From Rufibacter sp. LB8 (lineage in GTDB: Bacteria > Bacteroidota > Bacteroidia > Cytophagales > Hymenobacteraceae), in contig NZ_JADALJ010000001.1 in NCBI RefSeq assembly GCF_014876185.1, positions 1,240,001-1,304,000 on the forward strand: a DNA stretch of 64,000 nt, written 5' to 3'. Below the pieces are notes generated by a model. The model saw only the letters and a program-made list of their open reading frames with translations, made no database searches and was not told the DNA's origin. Shown here one piece after another: positions 43,503-52,258 of the stretch (positions are counted from its first letter, which is position 1; the number at the start of each line of letters is the position of its first letter). Made by a program: the position numbers and the translations under genes.

Positions 43503-44120
43503 CTACGCGATGAAAGCCGCTTTATCACGGCGCTCCAGCACCATGAACAGTTCTTTGCCCTGGCGGGGTTTGATGGAATTGTAGCAAAGCGCAAAATGTT
43601 TGAAATGGAAATACGGCTCAAAATAGGCCTGGTACTCAAACGCATTCCCACCAAAGGGCGGACCTTCTGCCGCAAATTCCTCAGAGAACAACACCCCCAC
43701 TAATTTGCCACTAGGCTTCAATAAATCAAACACTTGCCGGGCATAGGCAACGCGCATAGGCCTGGGCAGGGCGCAGAAAAAGGTCTGTTCCAGCACCAGG
43801 TCAAAGGTGAGGTCTGTTTTCTGAAAGAAATCCTGCTCCAGCAAATGGTCCTCCGGGAAATCTGGGCAGCGCGCTTTGAAATTGGCTAATGGCTCGGGCG
43901 CAAAATCAAGCAGATACACCTTTTTGAACCCTTGCTGGTGCAGGTATTCGGCTTCATGGCCGTTGCCGCCGCCCGGAACCAGGATTTTCAGGTCCTTGTC
44001 AATTACCTGGTCAAGATAGGTTTTGAGGGGCGTGGTAATGGCGCCGGCGTCCCATTGCGTGGCGCCCTGGCGGTAGCGGTCAGACCAATAGGCCTCAGAA
44101 AGATCAGTAGTGGAATCCAT
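43503..44120 (-). CDS. Thiopurine S-methyltransferase-like SAM-dependent methyltransferase
   Basis: 205 residues from the ATG at 44120. EAYWSDRYRQGATQWDAGAITTPLKTYLDQ at the N-terminus, the SAM motif ILVPGGGNGHEAEYLHQQGF, LDFAPEPLANF, and LVLEQTFFCALPRPMRVAYA are the TPMT-superfamily landmarks. In bacteria such enzymes methylate selenium, tellurium or thiol compounds; the substrate here is not known. The open frame extends to 44315, but that would overlap the next gene and its promoter, so the short start is used. It is divergent from the coiled-coil gene. Confidence 0.85.
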   Translation of the reverse strand: MDSTTDLSEAYWSDRYRQGATQWDAGAITTPLKTYLDQVIDKDLKILVPGGGNGHEAEYLHQQGFKKVYLLDFAPEPLANFKARCPDFPEDHLLEQDFFQKTDLTFDLVLEQTFFCALPRPMRVAYARQVFDLLKPSGKLVGVLFSEEFAAEGPPFGGNAFEYQAYFEPYFHFKHFALCYNSIKPRQGKELFMVLERRDKAAFIA

Positions 44121-44147
44121 ACCGGAAGGAAGTATTTTCCGCCGTAA

Positions 44148-44178
44148 TTTGCAAAGGACCGTGAGAACCGTATTTTTG
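44148..44178 (+). promoter_or_regulatory. Full Bacteroidota promoter TTTG-N19-TATTTTTG
   Basis: -33 box TTTG at 44148-44151, exactly 19 bp, -7 box TATTTTTG at 44171-44178; 45 bp before the ATG at 44224. Confidence 0.75.
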
Positions 44179-44223
44179 TAAGAATACGTATTGGCGTAAA
44201 CCCACATTACCTGTACAAAACCC

Positions 44224-45165
44224 ATGGCAACAGAAGCCCCAGAAAAAGATAGTAACCGCAAATTGTTGGTGGTAGGCCTGATCATTGTCCTGCTCAGCAT
44301 CAACGGCATACTCATCTATATGCAGCAGCAGAAAACCCAGGAGAATGAGCAGCAGCAGGAGATCATCAAGGTAAAAAACACCGAGCTGGAAAACCAGATC
44401 AAGGTGTACGAAGCCCTCAAAGCCGATTTTGAACGGCAAAGCAACGACCTCAAAGCCATGGGCCTCACCAATGATTCCCTGGAAGTGAGAATCTCTGCCA
44501 TTAATGCAGATTTGGCGCAGCTCCGGTCTTTCCGGAACAGCTCCTTTACCATTGCCGACCAGCGCCGGTTTCAGGAGCGCGCCCAAAACCTGGAGCAAGC
44601 CCTTAAGCGCAAAGACGAAGAAGTGGCCAAACTCACCGAAGACAATGAGGAACTGTTCACCGAAGTGAAAACCCTCAAAACCACCCAGAATAAGCTCTCT
44701 GACTCCATCACCAGAATTTCCACCACCAACCAGGAACTGGAAAGCAAGGTAGCCCTGGCCTCTAAACTGGAAGCGCAGAACATCACCGTCACCATTGTAA
44801 ACAACAGAGGCAAGGAGAAGGAAGACGAAGACCAGGAGTTCAAAGCCAAACGCGTGGACAAGATCAAGTTCACCTTTAGATTAGGCAAAAACGAAGTGGC
44901 CGCCAAAGGCAACAAGGAGATCATGATGCGCTTGATTGAGCCAGACGGTGCAGCGCTCTACAACCTGGCCACCGGCTCGGGCACGTTTGAGTTTGAAGGC
45001 CGTGAGCAGTTCTACACCGCCAAGCGCGACATTGTGTTTGACAATTCTCAGCAGCTGGTCACTTTCCTCTACTCAAAAGGCAGCCCCTACAAAACCGGCA
45101 AGCACATTGTAGAAATCTACTCCGGCGGCTACCTGATTGGCACCCAAACCTTCACCTTGGAATAA
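44224..45165 (+). CDS. Membrane-anchored coiled-coil protein of unknown function
   Basis: 313 residues. One membrane segment (LLVVGLIIVLLSINGILIYM, about 14-33) with a short cytoplasmic start, then a long coiled coil (about 35-185, heptads rich in Gln/Glu/Lys/Leu, for example EEVAKLTEDNEELFTEVKTLKTTQNKL), then a beta-rich C-terminal domain (about 190-313, KAKRVDKIKFTFRLGKNEVAAKGNKEIMMRLIEPDG). No function recognised. The shape suggests an inner-membrane scaffold reaching into the periplasm. It is a single gene with its own promoter and a strong terminator. Confidence 0.85.
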   Translation: MATEAPEKDSNRKLLVVGLIIVLLSINGILIYMQQQKTQENEQQQEIIKVKNTELENQIKVYEALKADFERQSNDLKAMGLTNDSLEVRISAINADLAQLRSFRNSSFTIADQRRFQERAQNLEQALKRKDEEVAKLTEDNEELFTEVKTLKTTQNKLSDSITRISTTNQELESKVALASKLEAQNITVTIVNNRGKEKEDEDQEFKAKRVDKIKFTFRLGKNEVAAKGNKEIMMRLIEPDGAALYNLATGSGTFEFEGREQFYTAKRDIVFDNSQQLVTFLYSKGSPYKTGKHIVEIYSGGYLIGTQTFTLE

Positions 45166-45181
45166 AAAATTAAGGCATCAT

Positions 45182-45229
45182 AAAAACAGAAAGGCCTGAC
45201 GCGTAATTGCGTCAGGCCTTTCTGTTTTT
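45182..45229. terminator. Strong bidirectional-looking terminator
   Basis: Perfect 21-bp stem around GTAATT, flanked by A5 on the left and T5 on the right, 16 bp after the coiled-coil gene. A decayed IPR follows on its T-run. Confidence 0.94.
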
Positions 45230-45261
45230 GGCTCCGTTTCCAGAAATGAGCCCGAAAACGG
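45222..45261. repeat. Intergenic palindrome (IPR) copy 20, partly decayed
   Basis: CTGTTTTTGGCTCCGTTTCC arm, right arm AAATGAGCCCGAAAACGG. It overlaps the end of the terminator. Confidence 0.75.
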
Positions 45262-45328
45262 TAAAACAAAATAAGGGCGATGCCTTTCCAGCACATAGCC
45301 CCTATTTACCATTAGGTATCAGCTGTGT

Positions 45329-47959
45329 TTAGTCAATCATCACGCGGCGGTCCTGGATTACCTTGAAGTTCTCAATCAGTTTTATAGCCTCCGGAATGTC
45401 TTCTGAGAAAATGGTAATAAACGAATTGCGTTCGGCGTGCTCCAAGGCATAGGCAATGGCAATCATCTCCTGGCCAATCACTTTGTAGTTTTTGTCTGGA
45501 TCTACCTGGGTAATACCCGCCACCATTAATTCTATGATGTTCTCGGCGCTGCGGCCGCGCAGGTCTTTGTCATGGCGCACAATCACTTCGTCAAACATAG
45601 AGGCGGCTAAGCGGCCCATTTCCACAATGTCCTCGTCGCGGCGGTCGCCTACCCCGGCAATAATGCCCACGTGCTTGCGGGCGTCTACGTTCTGCAGGAA
45701 CTCGGCAATCCCTTTCATACCGGCCGGGTTATGCGCATAATCTACCAAAACCTCAAAGGTTGGAAACTTGAACAGGTTCATACGCCCCGGTGTCTTGTTG
45801 GAAGAGGGAATAAAGGTACGCAGCGCCGTCTTGATCTCAGAAATCTCAAAGTGCGAGATATAACCGGCCAAGGTGGCGGCCAGCACATTCTCAATATTGA
45901 ACTTCGCCCTTCCGCCAAACGTCAACGGAATGTCTGCCACGCGGTCTACCCTAATCTTATAGGTGTTTTTGAAGATGGAGATATAGCCGTTTTCGCAGAC
46001 CGCCGCCAGGCCGCCTTTGGCCACGTGCTTAAGAATGCGCGGGTTACTTTCATCCATACTGAAGAAAGCCACTTTGGCATCTACCTCCTGCGCCATGTTA
46101 TAGACGTGGTCATCATCGGCGTTCAGAATGGCGTAGCCGTCTTTGCTGACCGCTTTGGGTACCACGGCTTTCACGCGCGCCATGTCCTCTAAAGTATAGA
46201 TATCACGCAAGCCCATGTGGTCCTCGGCTACGTTGGTCACAATGCCAATGTCGCACTGCTCAAAACCCAGGCCGGAGCGCAGCATGCCGCCACGGGCACA
46301 TTCCAGTACCGCGAAGTTCACGGTAGGGTCCCGCAACACGAACTCGGCACTTTTGGAACCGGTGGTATCGCCTTTCTCCAGCATGCGGTCCTGTATGTAA
46401 ATACCGTCTGTGGTGGTGAAGCCCACTTTGTAGCCTTTGGATTTGACCATGTGCGCAATGAGCCGTGTGGTGGTGGTCTTGCCGTTGGTGCCGGTCACGG
46501 CTATGATCGGGATTCTGGCAGTACAACCCCGCGGGAACAGCATGTCCATTACGGGCTCCGCCACGTTGCGCGGCAAGCCTTCTGTGGGGGAAATGTGCAT
46601 TCTGAACCCAGGGGCGGCGTTTACTTCAATTACGGCCCCACGGGCCTCCGGCAACGGAATGGCAATATCTGAGGTCACCACGTCTATACCGCAAATGTCC
46701 AGGCCAATGGTTCCGGCAATACGTTCGGCCATTAAAATGTTATAGGGGTCAATCAGATCTGTAACATCAGTGGCCGTGCCGCCGGTGGAGAGGTTGGCGG
46801 TGCTTTTCAGGAACAGTTCCTCGCCTTCGGCCAACACGGTTTTGAGTGTGTAGCCTTTTTTCTCCAGAATGCCTTTGGTGTCTTTGTCAACGGTAATGCG
46901 GGTTAAGACTTTTTCATGGCCCACGCCCCTTCTGGGGTCACTGTTCACCTGGTTGATGAGTTCCTGTACCGTGGACGAACCATTTCCTACCACCATGGCC
47001 GGAGTGCGTTTGGCCGCGGCCACAAACTTTTGGTTCACCACCAGTAGCCGGAAATCATAACCTTCAATAAACTGCTCCACAATGACGGCGTCTGAGTATT
47101 TCTGGGCCATTTTGAAGCCGGCTATAGCCTCTGACCAGGACTTGAGATTAATACCCGCGCCTTTGCCGTGGTTGCCGTCTAAGGGCTTGGTCACAATGGG
47201 GTAGCCCAGGAAATCAATCGCCTCTTTGAGTTCATCCAGGTTGTAGACAATCTCGCCTTCCGGCACGGGCACCGCCGCTTCGCGCAGCATGGCTTTAGTC
47301 GCACTTTTATCACCAGCAATCTCGGTGGAGAACGCCGACGTCTGGTTGGTCATGGTGGCCTGAATACGCTTCTGGTTCACGCCGTAGCCCAACTGAATCA
47401 AAGAGTGCTTGTTGAGCCTGATGTAGGGAATGCCTCTGGCTACCGCCTCTGAGACGATGGAATAGGTACTGGGCCCAATGTGTTCATCTTCCCTGATCAC
47501 ATGCAGCTCATCAATGTCTGGCTGAATGTCATAGGTTTCATTGTTGGCCAATGCCAAGGTGGCCCTGATAGCGGCGTGGGCGGCATATTCCCCGGCTTTT
47601 TCTTCCTGGTAAGAGAACACCACGTACTCAAACCCGGGCTGCGGCGCCGGGTACGAGCGGCCGAAGCCTGAGTTCATACCGCCCAGGGTCTGCAGTTCCA
47701 ATGCCACATGTTCTACTACATTGCTCAACGGAACCCCTTCTTCCTGCACGCGCTGCAGGTAGCCGCCCTCCTGGCCTTTGATGCTGCGGTGTTCCACCAT
47801 GCCTGGGAACTGCTCTTCCAGCCTTTGGTGGAACCCTGGAATGTCTGTAGTCAAGACGCCGGCATACTGTTCCATGTCCAGCTTTAACACAATGATTTTT
47901 GGGTGTTTGACAGACCAGTAGTTTGGTCCGCGCATAACGCGCAATTCAACGATTTTCAT
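45329..47959 (-). CDS. cphA: Cyanophycin synthetase
   Basis: 876 residues, full length for the family. The N-terminal domain (MKIVELRVMRGPNYWS, HVALELQTLGG) is followed by an ATP-grasp domain (about 210-470; KPLDGNHGKGAGINL, EVNAAPGFRMHISP) and a Mur-ligase-like domain (about 485-876) with the P-loop GTNGKTTTTRLI and later DYAHNPAGMKG and RDEDIVEMGRLA. It builds the Asp-Arg polymer cyanophycin without a ribosome, the ATP-grasp part adding Asp and the Mur part adding Arg. The cyanophycinase gene lies 43 bp upstream on the same strand, so storage and degradation are encoded together. Expected cytoplasmic granules. Confidence 0.96.
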   Translation of the reverse strand: MKIVELRVMRGPNYWSVKHPKIIVLKLDMEQYAGVLTTDIPGFHQRLEEQFPGMVEHRSIKGQEGGYLQRVQEEGVPLSNVVEHVALELQTLGGMNSGFGRSYPAPQPGFEYVVFSYQEEKAGEYAAHAAIRATLALANNETYDIQPDIDELHVIREDEHIGPSTYSIVSEAVARGIPYIRLNKHSLIQLGYGVNQKRIQATMTNQTSAFSTEIAGDKSATKAMLREAAVPVPEGEIVYNLDELKEAIDFLGYPIVTKPLDGNHGKGAGINLKSWSEAIAGFKMAQKYSDAVIVEQFIEGYDFRLLVVNQKFVAAAKRTPAMVVGNGSSTVQELINQVNSDPRRGVGHEKVLTRITVDKDTKGILEKKGYTLKTVLAEGEELFLKSTANLSTGGTATDVTDLIDPYNILMAERIAGTIGLDICGIDVVTSDIAIPLPEARGAVIEVNAAPGFRMHISPTEGLPRNVAEPVMDMLFPRGCTARIPIIAVTGTNGKTTTTRLIAHMVKSKGYKVGFTTTDGIYIQDRMLEKGDTTGSKSAEFVLRDPTVNFAVLECARGGMLRSGLGFEQCDIGIVTNVAEDHMGLRDIYTLEDMARVKAVVPKAVSKDGYAILNADDDHVYNMAQEVDAKVAFFSMDESNPRILKHVAKGGLAAVCENGYISIFKNTYKIRVDRVADIPLTFGGRAKFNIENVLAATLAGYISHFEISEIKTALRTFIPSSNKTPGRMNLFKFPTFEVLVDYAHNPAGMKGIAEFLQNVDARKHVGIIAGVGDRRDEDIVEMGRLAASMFDEVIVRHDKDLRGRSAENIIELMVAGITQVDPDKNYKVIGQEMIAIAYALEHAERNSFITIFSEDIPEAIKLIENFKVIQDRRVMID

Positions 47960-48002
47960 AAGGGTTCTTTATCCTTTATGGATGGGTTTTTTGTTATGTC
48001 TG

Positions 48003-48890
48003 TTAAAAATTTTCCATTGTGTAGGTGTCGCCTTTACCCAAAAGATGCACTTTCAGGTCTCTGATGGTCACAGGAACTCCCTCCTCTACCTCATATATAT
48101 TGGTGGCTGTGCTTCCCCGGCCGTCTACAATGACTACCAGGCCGCTGCCGATTACTTCCAGTTCTTTTCCTTTTTTCACCACAATGCCCGTGTCTTCCTC
48201 CAGGCCAATGCCCAAGAACGTGGGGTTGGTGGCAATCATTTGGGCCATGCGCACCATTCTTCCGCGTTTAATGAAATGGGTGTCAATGGCGGCATCGTTC
48301 AACAGCTCCAGCCCGGCGGTAATACTCACGGCCCCTTTTATAAAACCACCGGTGCTCATGCCTTGGTAAATCATTTGAGTGGACATGGCCGCCGCCCCGG
48401 CACTGGTACCGGCAATCACCAGGTTCTCTTTGTAATAGCGCTCTTTGATGAGGCGCATTACTTCTGTGCCACCAAAAATAGCTGTCAGGCGCAATTGATC
48501 GCCGCCGGTGAACAGAAGGCCCGCTGCTTTTTTAATGACAGCCATGTATTCTTCCTGGCAGGAGTCTTCCCGAGAACGTATGTCCAGCACCTCTACGTTT
48601 TTGGCACCAAGATTAGCGAATACTTTTTTGTAGGTGTTTCCCTGTTCTACTGGCAAAGAAGACGCCGTAGGAATTACCACAATCAACGAATCTTTGCCGG
48701 GCAATTCTTTGACAAACCGCTCCAGTATCTCATTCTTGACAAAATTTAGGTTGTGCTGGTTCGTCTCGTCCTCTTTCGGGTCATCGCCTTTGTTTTCGCG
48801 GCCACCAATGGCAATGAGGGTACCGTTGGGGGTTTTGAATTCTACAGATGGTCTGGTTTTTTTATCCTGGTCAGCGCGTGTCTCGCTCAT
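48003..48890 (-). CDS. cphB: Cyanophycinase
   Basis: 295 residues. The class-I-glutaminase-like core has LIAIGGREN, IPTASSLPVEQGNTYKKVFANLG, LLFTGGDQLRL and the nucleophile Ser163 in IAGTSAGAAAM, followed by LGIGLEEDTGIVVKKG. It cleaves cyanophycin to beta-Asp-Arg dipeptides. There is no signal peptide, so it is the intracellular type, working on stored polymer. It is the first gene of a cphB-cphA pair. An isoaspartyl dipeptidase, needed to finish degradation, is not in the window. Confidence 0.95.
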   Translation of the reverse strand: MSETRADQDKKTRPSVEFKTPNGTLIAIGGRENKGDDPKEDETNQHNLNFVKNEILERFVKELPGKDSLIVVIPTASSLPVEQGNTYKKVFANLGAKNVEVLDIRSREDSCQEEYMAVIKKAAGLLFTGGDQLRLTAIFGGTEVMRLIKERYYKENLVIAGTSAGAAAMSTQMIYQGMSTGGFIKGAVSITAGLELLNDAAIDTHFIKRGRMVRMAQMIATNPTFLGIGLEEDTGIVVKKGKELEVIGSGLVVIVDGRGSTATNIYEVEEGVPVTIRDLKVHLLGKGDTYTMENF

Positions 48891-49250
48891 GCAGCATTGT
48901 TGCGTTGGTGAATTGGCTCCTTTGGGTTGATAGTCAAGGCCTTGGCACAGTAAAAAAATATTGATTTGGCAGTGAGGAAGCCGCTATCACCCTGTGCTTC
49001 ATTAAAATGGCAATAGTTGGTTTGGTTACGTGAATTTTTTATAAAAGATTAGAGATTTCTAATTTATGATAGATGCCGCAGGAACCACTGCGGAAAGTAC
49101 TTAGGCCCGCTTAAACCCTATAAGGATCTGGTACCAAGCCATACATTAATAAATGAATGGACCGCACCAAAGAAAGGAGCACTAACCTTAGATGGGCGAA
49201 TAATGAAAAAGCCTCCGCTAGGTATTGATTGGAACAAGTTAGAGACAAGC
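48891..49250. other. Intergenic region upstream of cphB
   Basis: About 360 bp, A+T-richer than the genes, with no family palindrome and no supported gene. It must hold the cphBA promoter, which I could not place. Confidence 0.4.
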
Positions 49251-49252
49251 CG

Positions 49253-49291
49253 AAAAACAGAAAACCCGCTTAGATGGCTCTAAGCGGGTTT
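49253..49291 (-). terminator. Terminator of tRNA-Cys
   Basis: On the minus strand AAACCCGCTTAG pairs with CTAAGCGGGTTT around a 6-nt loop and is followed by TTCTGTTTTT. Confidence 0.88.
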
Positions 49292-49305
49292 ATCAGACCT
49301 AGGTG

Positions 49306-49376
49306 AGGTAACGAGCGGATTCGAACCGCTGTACGAGCTTTTGCAGAGCTCTGCCTAGCCACTCGGCCACGTTACC
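49306..49376 (-). tRNA. tRNA-Cys (anticodon GCA)
   Basis: 71 nt. Acceptor stem GGTAACG/CGTTACC, D arm with the GAGTGGCTAGGCA stretch, anticodon stem GAGCT/AGCTC around loop CTGCAAA (anticodon GCA), and T arm with GGTTCGAATCC. The discriminator base is U, as in Cys tRNAs, and the 3' CCA is not encoded. Confidence 0.96.
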
Positions 49377-49389
49377 GTTTTTGGTAGTG

Positions 49390-49420
49390 CAAATATACGC
49401 TCATTTTCATAAGAGGCCAA
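49390..49420 (-). promoter_or_regulatory. Full promoter of tRNA-Cys (TTGG-N19-TATATTTG)
   Basis: On the minus strand the -7 box TATATTTG (49390-49397) is 13 bp before the tRNA 5' end, and TTGG lies 19 bp further upstream (49417-49420). Confidence 0.78.
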
Positions 49421-49448
49421 TATTATCTTCTATTTTTAAAGCCGTATA

Positions 49449-49484
49449 AAGAAAAAGAGCCCCAACTGCTTGGGGCTCTTCTCT
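49449..49484 (-). terminator. Terminator of rpsA
   Basis: AGAGCCCCAA paired with TTGGGGCTCT around GCAG, then T5 on the minus strand, 25 bp after the rpsA stop. Confidence 0.95.
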
Positions 49485-49508
49485 ATACATTTCCTAACTA
49501 TGGGGAGA

Positions 49509-51416
49509 CTACTCAGCAGACTCAGTAGAATCAGGTGCTTCAGTAGCCTCAGGAGCGTCAGCCTCTGGAGCTTTCTCAGTGCGTGCTTTGGCAGCAGCAG
49601 CTAATTTCTTCTCACCGGCTTCTTTCTCCGTTTCCATCATTTGGTCTTTCAAGGCAGAAAGCGCGTCTAAGTCACCTAAAGTAGCACGTACTTCATCTTT
49701 CTTAGGGGCAGCAGCGGCAGCTGTTTTAGCAGTACCGGCGGCTGGTGCGTCTTTCTTCTCAAACTTCTTGCGCTTGGCATCTTCTGGCTGGGCCGTGTGC
49801 ATGGCGGTGTGCGACAAGATAATCTTACGATCTTCTTTAGAGAACTCAGTAACTTTGAATTCAATTTGCTCACCGGCTTCAACTGCCGTACCGTCTTCTT
49901 TCGCAAGACCTTTAGGGAATGCGAAGCCTTCAATACCGTAAGGCAATTCCAACGTGGCACCGCGGTCAGATTTCTCCAACACGGTTACTTTGTGGGTAGA
50001 GCCAATAGTGAAGACAGAAGCAAAGGTATCCCAAGGATTTTCTTCCAATTGCTTATGACCCAGGGCCAGTCTGCGGGCAGAAGCATCCAGTTCAAGAACC
50101 ACTACATCCAGAGAATCGCCAACTTTCACGAACTCAGATGGGTGCTTGATTTTCTTGGTCCAAGACAGGTCAGATACGTGTACCAAACCGTCTACGCCTT
50201 CTTCCAGCTCAATGAACAGACCAAAGTTGGTCAGGTTTCTAACCACACCGGTGTGGGTAGTACCAACGGCATACTTGGTCAAGACATCTTGCTTGGTCCA
50301 CGGATCCTCGGTCAACTGCTTAATACCCAGAGACATTTTGCGGTCGTTGCGGTCCATGGTCAATACTACAGCCTCAATTTCATCATTTTGCTTGATGAAG
50401 TCTTGCGGGTTGCGCAGGTGCTGTGACCATGACATTTCTGACACGTGGATCAAGCCTTCTACGCCTGGCATCAATTCTAAGAACGCACCGTAATCGGCTA
50501 CGTTTACAATTCTGCCTTTCACGCGTGAACCAACTTCTACTTCGCCAGGCAGGGCATCCCATGGGTGAGGCGTCAACTGCTTCATGCCCAAAGAAATACG
50601 CTTCTTGTCGTCGTCGAAATCCAGAACTACCACGTTCACTTTCTGGTCTAGCTCCAACACCTCTTGCGGGTGGTTGATGCGGCCCCATGAAATATCTGTG
50701 ATGTGCAATAGACCATCCACACCGCCAAGATCGATGAACACACCGAAGTTGGTCATGTTTTTGATCACGCCTTCCAGCACCTGACCTTTTTCAAGGTTGT
50801 TCAAGATGGCGGCACGTTGCTGCTCAAGATCTTTCTCAATCAGTACTTTGTGCGATACTACTACGTTGTCAAAAGCAGCGTTGATTTTCACTACTTTCAC
50901 TTCCATTTTCTTACCTACATAGACATCAAAGTCACGGATAGGCTTCACATCAATCTGTGAACCTGGCAAGAAGGCCTCAACGCCGTAAAGGTCAACGATC
51001 AAACCACCTTTGGTTCTGCGTTTCACTACCCCTTCCAGGATACTGTCGTTCTCCAGGGCGCCGTAGATCATCTCCCACGCTTTCACAATTTTGGCTTTCT
51101 TTCTAGACAGGATCAACTGACCGTTAGGGTCTTCCTGGTCTTCAATGAAAACCTCCACTTCATCCCCAACTTTCAAGTCAGGCATGTCACGGAATTCAGA
51201 AACGGGAACCAGACCATCAGACTTAAAGCCGATGTTCAAGATCACGTCGCGGTCAGTGATACCAACAACGGTACCTTTGATCACTTCCTCTTCCTGAACG
51301 GTGTTCAGGGTGTCGGCATACATTTGTTCCATTTCAGCACGCTCTGTAGCAGAGTACGCGCCGCCGAAACCCTGGGAATCAAACTTATCCCAGTCAAAAT
51401 CTTCTAAATTTGCCAT
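49509..51416 (-). CDS. rpsA: 30S ribosomal protein S1
   Basis: 635 residues from the ATG at 51416 (MANLEDFDWDKFDSQGFGG; the open frame to 51506 has no family support). Six S1 domains can be followed, for example EEEVIKGTVVGITDRDVILNIG, GQVLEGVIKNMTNFGVFIDLGGVDGLLHITDISWGRI, GSRVKGRIVNVADYGAFLELMPGVEGLIHVSEMSW and GTTHTGVVRNLTNFGLFIELEEGVDGLVHVSDLSWT. The C-terminal tail (about 575-635) is Ala/Glu/Lys-rich and looks disordered. S1 brings mRNA to the 30S subunit, important where Shine-Dalgarno sequences are largely absent, as in this window. Single-gene unit with its own promoter and terminator. Confidence 0.97.
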   Translation of the reverse strand: MANLEDFDWDKFDSQGFGGAYSATERAEMEQMYADTLNTVQEEEVIKGTVVGITDRDVILNIGFKSDGLVPVSEFRDMPDLKVGDEVEVFIEDQEDPNGQLILSRKKAKIVKAWEMIYGALENDSILEGVVKRRTKGGLIVDLYGVEAFLPGSQIDVKPIRDFDVYVGKKMEVKVVKINAAFDNVVVSHKVLIEKDLEQQRAAILNNLEKGQVLEGVIKNMTNFGVFIDLGGVDGLLHITDISWGRINHPQEVLELDQKVNVVVLDFDDDKKRISLGMKQLTPHPWDALPGEVEVGSRVKGRIVNVADYGAFLELMPGVEGLIHVSEMSWSQHLRNPQDFIKQNDEIEAVVLTMDRNDRKMSLGIKQLTEDPWTKQDVLTKYAVGTTHTGVVRNLTNFGLFIELEEGVDGLVHVSDLSWTKKIKHPSEFVKVGDSLDVVVLELDASARRLALGHKQLEENPWDTFASVFTIGSTHKVTVLEKSDRGATLELPYGIEGFAFPKGLAKEDGTAVEAGEQIEFKVTEFSKEDRKIILSHTAMHTAQPEDAKRKKFEKKDAPAAGTAKTAAAAAPKKDEVRATLGDLDALSALKDQMMETEKEAGEKKLAAAAKARTEKAPEADAPEATEAPDSTESAE

Positions 51417-51523
51417 AATGCGCTTTGGTTCACCACTAAAAAACGCCTTGCCCCAGAACCCTGAGCCCGGCGTAGTTTCTATTACATACTCTGTTGCCAG
51501 AGGCATCCGCCTTGAATGCGCCG

Positions 51524-51531
51524 CAAAGGTA
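51524..51531 (-). promoter_or_regulatory. Bacteroidota -7 box (TACCTTTG) of rpsA
   Basis: Exact TAnnTTTG on the minus strand, 107 bp before the ATG, leaving a long 5' leader. No TTG at the proper -33 position. Confidence 0.5.
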
Positions 51532-51623
51532 CAAAATTTTCTGGCTGAAATCCTTGAGATACAGGCACATTTCTTACAAGTGCAGTTATTTTCTTTAGGT
51601 GCCGGTTTTCGTTAAAAAATCAA

Positions 51624-51667
51624 AGGCGTTTTGGGGCTCCTTTCTGAAAATGAGCCCCAAAACGCCT
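51624..51667. repeat. Intergenic palindrome (IPR) copy 21
   Basis: AGGCGTTTTGGGGCTC arm and complement with loop CTGA and one mismatch. GGGG/CCCC sub-family with own outer bases AGG/CCT. It lies 30 bp after the stop of the next minus-strand gene. Confidence 0.93.
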
Positions 51668-51697
51668 CTACATATTTATAGTTGATAGTTAACCAAC

Positions 51698-52054
51698 TTA
51701 CATTTTCCGGCGCTTCACATCTTGAATAATCTTGAGTGCGTCTGCCTCATACTTTTTATCAATGGTGAGCAGCACAATGCCGTAGGTGGCTTTGTCCCCA
51801 AATTCTTCCTGGGCGTCGGCGGGTTTCAAGGCTTCGGCGGCTAAAATCCAGGCTTGGTCAATCTGGTCAAGGGCCATTTGCTCAATCTCCACGGGGCGCT
51901 CTTCCAGTGTCATGAAGATCTTGGCGTCTGGGTTAATGTGCAAGACCGTCTTCCCGAATTTCACTTTCACAGGTTTGGCGTTGGCATCTTGCGCCTGCGC
52001 TTCTGTAGCGCACAAGGCCCCCAGCAGGAGCAGGAAAAAGAATACTTTTTTCAT
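51698..52054 (-). CDS. Small secreted TonB-plug-like protein
   Basis: 118 residues from the ATG at 52054, with a signal peptide (MKKVFFFLLLLGALCATEAQAQ). The rest (KTVLHINPDAKIFMTLEERPVEIEQMALDQIDQAWILAAEALKPADAQEEFGDKATYGIVLLTIDKK) resembles a degenerate TonB plug half: the IDQAWIL segment takes the place of the family's I.SI.VLK, and the GDKATYGIVLLTIDKK end resembles the A..YG..G.NGVI.ITTKK motif. There is no beta barrel, so it is a soluble periplasmic plug-type protein of unknown role. The next gene upstream has two such units. Confidence 0.65.
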   Translation of the reverse strand: MKKVFFFLLLLGALCATEAQAQDANAKPVKVKFGKTVLHINPDAKIFMTLEERPVEIEQMALDQIDQAWILAAEALKPADAQEEFGDKATYGIVLLTIDKKYEADALKIIQDVKRRKM

Positions 52055-52106
52055 AAAAATCAATTAAGGGTTAGGTAGGTAGTGGCGGCGCAAAAAAACG
52101 GAACAT

Positions 52107-52147
52107 GCGTTTTCGGGCTCATTTCTGAAAACGAGGCCAAAAACAGG
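52107..52147. repeat. Intergenic palindrome (IPR) copy 22, partly decayed
   Basis: GCGTTTTCGGGCTCATTT arm, right arm AAACGAGGCCAAAAAC. It lies between the two plug-like genes. Confidence 0.8.
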
Positions 52148-52258
52148 AAAGCGTTATGCTAGAATTACTTACAGGCCAGAAACGCCTGCGGCACCTATGG
52201 GGGCGGTGGTGCCGTTTTGTACCTCAAAGATATATTTTTTTAGAAAAAACCAGATTTT

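Noticed and set aside
44121-44315. Longer N-terminus for the TPMT-like methyltransferase
   Set aside because: It would overlap the divergent coiled-coil gene and its promoter; family alignment starts at EAYWSDRY.
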